NCBI RefSeq assembly: GCF_003148825.1
Contig: NZ_QGGZ01000003.1
Location: 496,001 to 560,000, forward strand
Origin: Streptomyces sp. CG 926
GTDB lineage: Bacteria > Actinomycetota > Actinomycetes > Streptomycetales > Streptomycetaceae
Direction of reading: 5' to 3'
Length of the DNA: 64,000 nt
A model generated the notes under the pieces. That model was not told the origin of the DNA. It did not search any database and was given only the letters and a program-made list of their open reading frames with translations. The stretch's first letter is position 1, and the number at the start of each line of letters is the position of its first letter. This document shows, one piece after another, positions 1-6,478 of the stretch. The position numbers and the translations under genes are program-made.

Positions 1-346
1 CGACACCGCGGTACCGGACGGACAGCGGGCCGAGGATGCCGATGTGCAGTCGCTCGCCCCCCGGGCGTACGGCCTCCCGCGCGGGCGGCGCCAGCTGCCG
101 TGCGGTGTCCGCGTCCAGGCCCAGGACCCGGGCCAGGAGTCGTACGGTGCGCGTCTGGGGCCGGTGGACCCGGCCGTGCTCGATGTCCCGCAGGACCCGC
201 ACGCTCACCCCGGCGCGTTCCGCCAGCTCGCGCTGCGTCAGTCCCTCGCGTCCCCGGAACGAGAGAAGCCGTTCACCGAAGGACCAACTGCCGCCGCTTA
301 AGTCTTCGTCCGCGGGCGTCGTACCGCGGACGCGGTTCCCCATCAT
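1..346 (-). CDS. XRE-HTH / SARP-type transcriptional regulator, N-terminal part (runs off the left edge)
   Basis: The frame is open from a double ATG at 346-341 to the window edge. It encodes a short leader, then a helix-turn-helix of the XRE/Cro type (core LTQRELAERAGVSVRVLRDIE, residues about 30-50), then the start of a second domain reading LHIGILGPLSVRYRG. That last motif is typical of the N-terminus of the OmpR-like DNA-binding domain in AfsR/SARP regulators, so the gene probably encodes an HTH-SARP fusion controlling secondary metabolism. Codon 16 is TTA (301-299), the rare leucine codon that needs the bldA tRNA in Streptomyces. No Shine-Dalgarno sequence is visible before the ATG pair. 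The rest of the protein, and any ATPase or TPR part, lies outside the window, so the family call rests on about 115 residues. Confidence 0.72.
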   Translation of the reverse strand, partial: MMGNRVRGTTPADEDLSGGSWSFGERLLSFRGREGLTQRELAERAGVSVRVLRDIEHGRVHRPQTRTVRLLARVLGLDADTARQLAPPAREAVRPGGERLHIGILGPLSVRYRGV

Positions 347-814
347 GCCGGAAATGCGGGTACGGACGAAAGGAGGACGGGAAGGAGACGTCTTGTGAAT
401 CGTTTTTCCATTGCTGTGCGCAGAACGGTCGCCACCACGCCTCCCCCGAGACCTCACCGGATCTTGAGCAACCCGGACCGTGAGCGACCCGGCTGTGCGC
501 CCACAACTCGTCCGCAACTCTAGCTTCGCGGTGCGACCACTGGTCAAGGGGCTCGCCCCCTTTTGTTCCGAACCGGTCACATCGCACCCCTTGCACCTCC
601 CACTTCGGGAATCCCGCGAATATCGGCCAGGTGGCGAGAAATATGCAGTACTTCATGATCTCGCCCGAACAAGATCTTCACCGCGCCCCGGAAGATCGCA
701 GCGACACCGCCCGATATTCGGATGACATGAAGTGAACCGAATATCACACGGAATGCGAATGGCAGGCAAAGTGAAAGAATTTTCCCGGTAGCTGCAACGC
801 TCTCGCGCGCACCG
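347..814. other. Intergenic region between the SARP-type gene and the ECF sigma operon, with repeated CGAATATC boxes
   Basis: This 468-base region separates two divergently read genes. The octamer CGAATATC occurs at 617-624, inverted at 713-720 and again direct at 738-745. The first two copies extend to an exact 10-base inverted pair, CGAATATCGG (617-626) and CCGATATTCG (711-720). Such spacing suggests operator sites for a dimeric regulator acting on the downstream sigma operon, but no regulator is identified. A 42-codon GTG frame at 395-523 with a plausible ribosome site was seen but has no other support. Confidence 0.5.
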
Positions 815-1510
815 GTGTTCACAAGGAGGATGGACGAGACGACTCTCCCGCTGACGGAACTGCTCGCGACCGACCTGGACGACGGGTTCACCGAACTCGT
901 ACGCACCCAGGCCGGCACCGTGCGCGCTGTCCTGCTGCGTCTCTCCGGCTCCGCGCGGGACGCCGACGACCTGGGCCAGGAAACGTTTCTGCGCGCCTAC
1001 TCCGCCCTGCGCGGGTACCCGCCCGAGCGCCGCGGGCAGCTCCAGCCGCGCGCCTGGCTGCTGACCATCGCGGCGAACGTATGGCGCAACCACGTCCGCA
1101 CCCTGAGCCGCCGGCCCGGCGTCGCCGACGGTATCGAGGTGACGACCATCGAGATCCCGGACGGCTCCCCCGGGCCGGAGCAGCTCGCGCTCGACGGCGC
1201 GCGCCGGGCCCGGCTGGTGGCCGCGCTGTCCGGGCTGCCGGACCACCATCGGCTGCCCGTGGTCCTGCGGCACATCGGCGAGCTGAGCTACCAGGAGGTG
1301 GCCGGGATCCTGGACTGCCCGGTCGGCACGGTGAAGGCCCAGGTCTCGCGGGGGCTCGCCGCCCTGCGCGCGGAGCCGGGACTCGCCCCCGACCGCAAGA
1401 CGTACGGAGCGGCGGGAGATACCGGAACGGCCGGGCCGGCGCCCGGGGGAGCGACGGCGAGGACGGCACACGAGGCGGCCCGGACGGAAAGGAAGGAGGC
1501 GACGGGATGA
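815..1510 (+). CDS. ECF-type RNA polymerase sigma factor
   Basis: The protein is 231 residues. It has a sigma-70 region 2 (DADDLGQETFLRAYSAL around residues 50-65, followed by PRAWLLTIAANVWRNHVR) and a region 4 helix-turn-helix (LSYQEVAGILDCPVGTVKAQ around 155-175). It lacks regions 1 and 3, as extracytoplasmic-function factors do. The last 45 residues are a charged, Ala/Gly/Thr-rich tail of unknown role. The start is uncertain: GTG at 815 has no ribosome site, while ATG at 830 sits directly against an AAGGAGG with no spacer. The stop overlaps the next start (ATGA at 1507-1510), so the next gene is translationally coupled and sits where an anti-sigma factor would be expected. Confidence 0.88.
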   Translation: MFTRRMDETTLPLTELLATDLDDGFTELVRTQAGTVRAVLLRLSGSARDADDLGQETFLRAYSALRGYPPERRGQLQPRAWLLTIAANVWRNHVRTLSRRPGVADGIEVTTIEIPDGSPGPEQLALDGARRARLVAALSGLPDHHRLPVVLRHIGELSYQEVAGILDCPVGTVKAQVSRGLAALRAEPGLAPDRKTYGAAGDTGTAGPAPGGATARTAHEAARTERKEATG

Positions 1511-2283
1511 GACTGCCGGACGAGTTGGACACGTTGCGCGAGGCGGCACCCGCGGGGTTCGCGGCACGCGTGCTGGACCGCGTCGGCGTTCCGGCACATC
1601 GCTACGACTGCTACGTACGGGCCGAATCCCCGGTCGGCCCCCTCTACGTCGCCCACGGACGGGGCGCGGTGACCGGCGCCGCCGCCACGGACTGGTACGC
1701 CGACGACCGGGCGTTCGAGGACGCCTACCGGGCCCGGACCCATCGCTCGGTGCTCTCCGGGGTCAAGCCCCCGCCGGGGCTGGCACGGGCCCTGCGCGGC
1801 CGGGACCGGACCCTGCGCTACGCGTTCGGGCCGCTCCCCGAGGAACAGCGCGCCGTCCTGCAGGCGACCCGGGCCGTCCCGTTCGGGCAGCTCCGTCCGG
1901 CGGCCTGGCTGGCCCGCGAGGCCGGGATGCCGGACCTTCCGCCCGAGGCGGTGCTGGCGGCGGTCCGGGCCAATCCCGTCCCCGTGCTCGTGCCGGCGCA
2001 CCGACTGTGCACGGACGACGGGCTCCCGGCGGACTGCGGACTGCCGGCCGGGTTCCAACAGCGGCTGCGGGACCACGAGGGCGTGGACGCCGAGCGCGTG
2101 GAGCGGTTCGTACGGGCGGGCGCCCGGTTCCTGGGCAGCGGCACCACGCGGATCTTCTGCTATCCGACCTGTGCGCACGCGCGCCGCATCACCGCCCGCC
2201 ACGAGGTGCCCTTCACCTCGGCCGACGAGGCTTCGGCCGCCGGATTCCGGGGCTGCCTCAGCTGCCGACCGGCCGTCGTCTGA
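1507..2283 (+). CDS. Alkyltransferase-like (ATL) domain fused to a C-terminal Ada-type zinc domain
   Basis: This 258-residue protein has two parts. Residues about 35-172 match the O6-alkylguanine-DNA alkyltransferase fold, beginning with the N-terminal SPVGPLYVAHGRGAVTG motif and continuing with RAVPFGQL and ANPVPVLVPAHRLC. The catalytic PCHR motif reads PAHR (163-166), so the alkyl-accepting cysteine is alanine. This is the hallmark of ATL proteins, which bind alkylated guanine without repairing it. Residues about 200-255 match the metal-binding domain of Ada, with cysteines at 218, 222, 250 and 253 in FCYPTC and CLSC. In E. coli Ada the first of these accepts methyl groups from DNA phosphotriesters. 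The order is the reverse of Ada and there is no AraC-type HTH. Coupling to the sigma gene suggests an alkylation sensor controlling it, which is inference. Confidence 0.82.
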   Translation: MRLPDELDTLREAAPAGFAARVLDRVGVPAHRYDCYVRAESPVGPLYVAHGRGAVTGAAATDWYADDRAFEDAYRARTHRSVLSGVKPPPGLARALRGRDRTLRYAFGPLPEEQRAVLQATRAVPFGQLRPAAWLAREAGMPDLPPEAVLAAVRANPVPVLVPAHRLCTDDGLPADCGLPAGFQQRLRDHEGVDAERVERFVRAGARFLGSGTTRIFCYPTCAHARRITARHEVPFTSADEASAAGFRGCLSCRPAVV

Positions 2284-2326
2284 CCGGCCGTCGTCCGACC
2301 GGCCGTCGTCCGACCGGCCGTCGTGC
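2267..2326. repeat. Four tandem 15-base repeats across the end of the ATL-Ada gene
   Basis: Units of GACCGGCCGTCGTCC occur at 2267-2281, 2282-2296, 2297-2311 and 2312-2326, with one base changed in the first and one in the last. The first unit encodes the final codons and gives the stop; the others are untranslated. The period equals five codons. The array may be a slippage product that could extend or shorten the C-terminus. No strong terminator follows it. Confidence 0.85.
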
Positions 2327-2356
2327 GACCGACGGTCCGCTCCGGCCGGCGCGTCC

Positions 2357-2668
2357 TCAGCTCTCGGCGGCGATCAGGTCGAGCAGGCCGGGGAAGCGCG
2401 CGTCCAGGTCCGCGCGCCGCAGCGTGGCGGCCCGGCTGTTGCCGCGGTCCACCTGCCGCACCAGGCCCGCCTCGCGCAGGACCCGGAAGTGGTGGGTGGT
2501 CGTCGACTTCGAGACCGGAAGGTCGAAGGAGGCACAGGTGCGCTCCGTGCCCGCCGGCTGCCTGAGCAGCTCGCTCACGACGGCGTAGCGCAGCGGGTCG
2601 GCGAGCGCGGTCAGCACGACCTGCAGGCTCATCTCCTGCGGCGAGGGGTGGCCGTCCTCGTCGGGCAT
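2357..2668 (-). CDS. ArsR-family winged-helix transcriptional regulator
   Basis: The 103-residue protein is almost entirely one winged helix-turn-helix domain. An ALADPLRYAVVSELL helix is followed by the recognition segment VSKSTTTHHFRVLREAGLV and a basic wing (RGNSRAATLRR). This matches the small ArsR/SmtB class. No cysteine metal-site motif such as CxC is present on the recognition helix, so a metal ligand is not indicated. An AGGAGGAGGG ribosome site lies just upstream of ATG 2668. A TATGAT hexamer at 2703-2698 could be its -10 box. The gene is divergent from the FAD monooxygenase across 144 bases and probably represses it and itself. Confidence 0.85.
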   Translation of the reverse strand: MPDEDGHPSPQEMSLQVVLTALADPLRYAVVSELLRQPAGTERTCASFDLPVSKSTTTHHFRVLREAGLVRQVDRGNSRAATLRRADLDARFPGLLDLIAAES

Positions 2669-2812
2669 CGCGCCCTCCTCCTATAGGTACGCCTTGCATC
2701 ATACCTCCCCCATGTGTCAGCTTAAGGTTCGACCAAAAGCGAACCTGACCGTCGACGGGCCGGGCCGGGCCGAGCCCGCAGGCGTGCCCACGAGTACGCG
2801 GAGGAGCACCGC

Positions 2813-4300
2813 ATGACACACACCCAGGTCCTGGTCATCGGGGGCGGGCCCGTCGGGATGCTCGTCGCCGCCGAGCTCGGGCACCACGGCGTCGCCACCG
2901 TCGTACTCGAAGTCGAACCCCGGACCGTCGACCGGCCCAAGGCCGGCACCCTGCACGCCCGTACCGTGCAGGGCCTGGCCCGGCGGGGCCATCTGCCCGG
3001 GCCCCTCGCGACCGAGGAGCTGCTGCGGCGCGGCTCGGCCGAGGCGTTCCACTTCGCGGGAGCGCCGGGCCTGGTCATCACCGCCCCCGCCACCGAGCCC
3101 GGACCCGTGGTCGGCCGCTCCCAGGCCGATCTGGAACGGGACTTCGAGCGGCGGGCCCGCGAACGGGGCGTCACCGTGCTGCGCGGACACCGCGTGATCG
3201 ACATCGCCTCGGACCCCGACGCCGTCCGGGTCACCGCACAGGGACCGGACGGCTTACGGCAGTTCACCGCCGAGTACGCGGTCGGCGCGGACGGCGCCCG
3301 CAGCACGGTGCGCGAGCGGCTCGGCTTCACCGCGGACACCCATCCGGCCACCGTGTCCGCCCTGCTCGGCCTGGTACGGCTGACCGACCCGGACACCGTG
3401 CCGTACGGCTGGCACCGCACCCCGCGCGGCTGGACGGTCGCGGGCGTCTCCCCGTACGGGCACAGCCGGTTGATCACGATGGACTTCCGCGGCCCGCACC
3501 CCGACCGGCACGCCCCGCTCACCCTCGACGAGCTGCGCCGGGAGGGCGAGCGCATCGTCGGCCACCGCATGCCGATGACCGACGCGCGATTCCTCTCCCG
3601 CTTCAGCGACTTCGCCCGGCTGGTGCGCAACTTCCGCCAAGGCCGCGTGTTCCTCGCCGGCGACGCCGCCCACATCCACTTCCCCGTCGGCGGGCAGGGC
3701 CTCAATCTGGGCCTGCAGGACGCTCTGAACCTGTCCTGGAAGCTCGCGCACACCCTCGCCGGCACCGCGGGCAAGGACCTGCTCGACACCTACGACATCG
3801 AACGCCGGCCCGCCGGGCAGCGCGTCATCGACAACACCCGGGCCCAGGTCGCCCTGATGCGGCCGGACCCGGGGCTCGATCCCCTGCGCGACCTCTTCGC
3901 CGAACTCCTCGAACTCGACGCGGTGACCACCCACCTGGGGCACAAGATCAGCGCCCAGGAGACGGTGTACCCCGGGCGCACCGGGCGCGGCTCCCGCTGG
4001 GAGGGCCGATTCCTGCCGAACCTGCCGCTCACCACCGCCGACGGCCCCACGGACCTGACCCGGCTGCTGCTGCCCGGCCGCCCCGTCCTGCTGCTGCTCG
4101 GGGAGGCCGGCCGGGCCCGCCGCGAGCAGGGCGCGGGCTGGGCCCACGTGGTGCGCACGGTGTCCGCGAGCACCGCGCGGCCACTGCCCTGGGACGCCGT
4201 CCTCGTGCGGCCCGACGGATACATCGGCTGGGCCCCGGACAGCAGCTCCCTGGGCGACGCCCTGCGCGACTGGTTCGGCGAGCCCCGCGGCCAGGCATGA
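2813..4300 (+). CDS. FAD-dependent aromatic monooxygenase (PHBH family)
   Basis: The 495-residue protein has the three flavin signatures of class A single-component hydroxylases: the dinucleotide fold VIGGGPVGMLVAAELGHHG at residues 8-26, the DGARSTVRERLG motif near 160, and GDAAHIHFPVGGQGLNLGLQ near 285-303. The C-terminal thioredoxin-like part fits polyketide-tailoring members such as anthracycline hydroxylases. Its substrate cannot be read from the sequence; resistance or catabolic roles are also possible. A GGAGGAG ribosome site precedes ATG 2813. Codon 148 is TTA (3254-3256), so translation should depend on the bldA tRNA. The divergent ArsR gene is the likely local regulator. Confidence 0.9.
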   Translation: MTHTQVLVIGGGPVGMLVAAELGHHGVATVVLEVEPRTVDRPKAGTLHARTVQGLARRGHLPGPLATEELLRRGSAEAFHFAGAPGLVITAPATEPGPVVGRSQADLERDFERRARERGVTVLRGHRVIDIASDPDAVRVTAQGPDGLRQFTAEYAVGADGARSTVRERLGFTADTHPATVSALLGLVRLTDPDTVPYGWHRTPRGWTVAGVSPYGHSRLITMDFRGPHPDRHAPLTLDELRREGERIVGHRMPMTDARFLSRFSDFARLVRNFRQGRVFLAGDAAHIHFPVGGQGLNLGLQDALNLSWKLAHTLAGTAGKDLLDTYDIERRPAGQRVIDNTRAQVALMRPDPGLDPLRDLFAELLELDAVTTHLGHKISAQETVYPGRTGRGSRWEGRFLPNLPLTTADGPTDLTRLLLPGRPVLLLLGEAGRARREQGAGWAHVVRTVSASTARPLPWDAVLVRPDGYIGWAPDSSSLGDALRDWFGEPRGQA

Positions 4301-4301
4301 A

Positions 4302-4343
4302 AAATGCCCTCCGACCTGCGTTTCCGCAGGTCGGAGGGCATTT
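4302..4343. terminator. Bidirectional hairpin terminator
   Basis: A perfect 19-base stem (4302-4320 with 4325-4343) closes on a four-base loop. It begins immediately after the monooxygenase stop codon and lies just beyond the 3' end of the opposing tRNA-Ala, so it can serve both. Confidence 0.9.
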
Positions 4344-4348
4344 ACATG

Positions 4349-4421
4349 TGGAGCCTAGGAGATTCGAACTCCTGACATCTGCCTTGCAAAGGCAGCGCTC
4401 TACCAACTGAGCTAAGGCCCC
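4349..4421 (-). tRNA. tRNA-Ala (anticodon TGC)
   Basis: The 73-base minus-strand sequence folds as a cloverleaf. It has a GGGGCCT/AGGCTCC acceptor stem, a D-arm with AGCTCAGTTGGTAGAGCG, an anticodon loop TTTGCAA, and a T-arm with GTTCGAATC. The anticodon TGC reads GCN alanine codons. The 3' CCA is not encoded. Transcription ends toward the 4302-4343 hairpin. Confidence 0.95.
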
Positions 4422-4583
4422 ATGGAAGTGGACGCACCCGTCCCGTGCGGGAGGTGAGGTCGTTCCGCAGAACAGAGTACCGGGTGTACCCCCTCATCTC
4501 GCAAAATGATAGGGACTCCCGCCGTGCGACCACTCTCCGTAAGATGCTCGCGAGGTTCGCACCAGCGAAGGGGAGTAGTCAGA

Positions 4584-5132
4584 GTGGACGCAGTACAACA
4601 AGAGGCCACGGCCAGAGCCAGAGAGCTTCAGCGCAGTTGGTACGGGGAGCCGCTGGGAGCGCTCTTCCGCCGGCTCATAGATGACCTCGGCTTGAACCAG
4701 GCCCGCCTCGCTGCCGTCCTCGGACTGTCGGCGCCCATGCTGTCCCAGCTCATGAGCGGCCAGCGAGCCAAGATCGGGAACCCGGCCGTGGTCCAGCGCG
4801 TCCAGGCCCTCCAGGATCTCGCCGGCCAGGTCGCCGACGGAAGTGTCAGCGCGGGGGAGGCCACCGACCGGATGGACGAGATCAAGAAGACCCAGGGGGG
4901 TTCCGTCCTCAGCAACAGCGGCCAGACCACCACGAGCTCCGGCGCACCCACGGTCAAGCGGGTCGTCCGCGAGATCCAGTCGCTGCTGCGCTCGGTCTCC
5001 GCGGCCGGCGACATCATCGACGCGGCGAACACCCTCGCCCCCAGCCATCCGGAACTGGCAGAGTTCCTCCGGGTCTACGGCGCGGGCCGCACCGCCGACG
5101 CGGTCGCCCACTACGAGGCCCACCAGAACTGA
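4584..5132 (+). CDS. Helix-turn-helix DNA-binding protein
   Basis: GTG 4584 is chosen because AGGGGAG lies eight bases upstream; a longer frame back to 4506 has no ribosome site. The 182-residue product has an XRE-like helix-turn-helix at about residues 30-60 (LGLNQARLAAVLGLSAPMLS). A Ser/Thr/Gly-rich linker with a QTTTSSGAPT stretch follows, then a C-terminal helical segment with KRVVREIQSLL. No catalytic motif is visible. It ends 44 bases before the kinase gene, so the two are probably co-transcribed, and the linker could be a phosphorylation target. The function is otherwise unknown. Confidence 0.8.
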   Translation: MDAVQQEATARARELQRSWYGEPLGALFRRLIDDLGLNQARLAAVLGLSAPMLSQLMSGQRAKIGNPAVVQRVQALQDLAGQVADGSVSAGEATDRMDEIKKTQGGSVLSNSGQTTTSSGAPTVKRVVREIQSLLRSVSAAGDIIDAANTLAPSHPELAEFLRVYGAGRTADAVAHYEAHQN

Positions 5133-5176
5133 CACGCACGAGGGCGGACGACGGGTGACGGGGGACGGGCGCAGCG

Positions 5177-6478
5177 ATGGGTGAGGTGTTCGCCGGTCGG
5201 TACGAGCTGATCGATCCGATCGGCCGCGGTGGCGCGGGTGCCGTTTGGCGGGCCTGGGACCACCGCCGTCGCCGCTACGTCGCCGCGAAGGTCCTCCTGC
5301 AGAGCGACGCCCACACGCTGCTGCGGTTCGTACGGGAGCAGGCACTGCGGATCGACCATCCGCACGTACTGGCTCCGGCCAGCTGGGCGGCCGACGACGA
5401 CAAGGTCCTGTTCACCATGGACCTGATCGGCGGCGGCTCGCTCGGCCATGTGATCGGGGACTACGGTCCCCTGCCGCCCCGTTTCGTGTGCGCCCTGCTC
5501 GACCAGCTCCTGTCGGGGCTCGCGGCGGTGCACGCGGAAGGCGTGGTGCACCGCGACATCAAACCGGCCAACATCCTGATGGAGGCCACCGGAACCGGGC
5601 GGCCGCACCTGCGGCTGTCCGACTTCGGCATCTCCATGCGCAAGGGCGAGCCGCGGCTGACCGAGACCGACTACGTGGTCGGCACGCCGGGCTATTTCGC
5701 CCCCGAACAACTCCTGGGCGCCGAGCCCGACTTCCCCGCCGACCTCTTCGCCGTGGGGCTGGTCGCCCTGTACCTCCTCCAAGGCCGTAAGCCCGATTCC
5801 CAGGCGTTGGTGGAGCACTTCTTCGCGCAGGGCACCCCGGGCGCCCCCGAAGGCGTTCCCGCACCGCTCTGGGACGTCATCGCCGCTCTCCTGCAGCCTG
5901 ACCCCCAGAGCCGCTTCCGGACGGCCACAGGGGCGCGCAAGGCCCTTGCCGAGGCCGTGGAGCTGCTGCCGCCGCCCGCCCCGGACGAGGAACCGGTGGA
6001 GGTGTTCGACCAACTCGGCCCGCTGCCTCCCGGATTCGGCCCGCAGGGCCCGTTGAGCACGGCGGCCGCGCCCCCGCGGGCGCCCGCGGCCGAGGCCGCG
6101 GCGCCGGGGGCGTCCACCTCCGTCACGGTGCCCGCGGAGCCCGGGCCGCCCGACCCGCGCGGTACGGCGCGCACGGCTCCGACGGCCCTGTCCGCGCCGA
6201 CGACCCCGTACCCGGCCGCCCCCGTCGTCCCCGTCGTCCCGGCCGGCCCGGTCCCCGCCGTCCCCGCCCAGGCACCCGGGTACGGGCCCTCGGAGACGGG
6301 CAGCTTCCACCTGCCGCCGCCGTCCGTGCCCACCGCGCCGGTCCCCTCGGCCCCCGCCGCGGCGCCCGTCCGGCCGGGCCGCGGGATCGCCCCGCCCCCG
6401 GCGAAGGCGGTGGCCTCGCTGCTCGCCGCGGCGCTGCTCTGCTTCGCGGTGGGCGTCTGGGCCCTCACGCAGTTGTAG
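5177..6478 (+). CDS. Serine/threonine protein kinase with a C-terminal membrane anchor
   Basis: The 433-residue protein starts with a complete Hanks-type kinase domain. The glycine loop is GRGGAGAVW (about 16-24), the ATP-binding lysine is K38 in VAAKVL, the catalytic loop is HRDIKPAN (125-132), the metal-binding motif is DFG (149-151) and APE is at 175-177. All key residues are present, so it should be active. Residues about 270-405 form a long Pro/Ala-rich linker. The last 22 residues are a single hydrophobic helix (LLAAALLCFAVGVWAL) ending almost at the C-terminus. There are no PASTA repeats and essentially no extracellular sensor. The 3' end overlaps the convergent gene by 14 bases. Confidence 0.92.
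   Translation: MGEVFAGRYELIDPIGRGGAGAVWRAWDHRRRRYVAAKVLLQSDAHTLLRFVREQALRIDHPHVLAPASWAADDDKVLFTMDLIGGGSLGHVIGDYGPLPPRFVCALLDQLLSGLAAVHAEGVVHRDIKPANILMEATGTGRPHLRLSDFGISMRKGEPRLTETDYVVGTPGYFAPEQLLGAEPDFPADLFAVGLVALYLLQGRKPDSQALVEHFFAQGTPGAPEGVPAPLWDVIAALLQPDPQSRFRTATGARKALAEAVELLPPPAPDEEPVEVFDQLGPLPPGFGPQGPLSTAAAPPRAPAAEAAAPGASTSVTVPAEPGPPDPRGTARTAPTALSAPTTPYPAAPVVPVVPAGPVPAVPAQAPGYGPSETGSFHLPPPSVPTAPVPSAPAAAPVRPGRGIAPPPAKAVASLLAAALLCFAVGVWALTQL

Noticed and set aside
395..523. A 42-codon GTG frame on the plus strand with AAGGAG six to seven bases upstream, divergent from the SARP-type gene
   Set aside because: Apart from the ribosome site there is no family match, no clear codon bias and no hydrophobic or signal pattern. 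It lies wholly within a regulatory-looking gap.
4349..4421. Integration hot spot at tRNA-Ala
   Set aside because: No integrase gene or direct repeat of the tRNA 3' end was found nearby; both flanks are ordinary genes.
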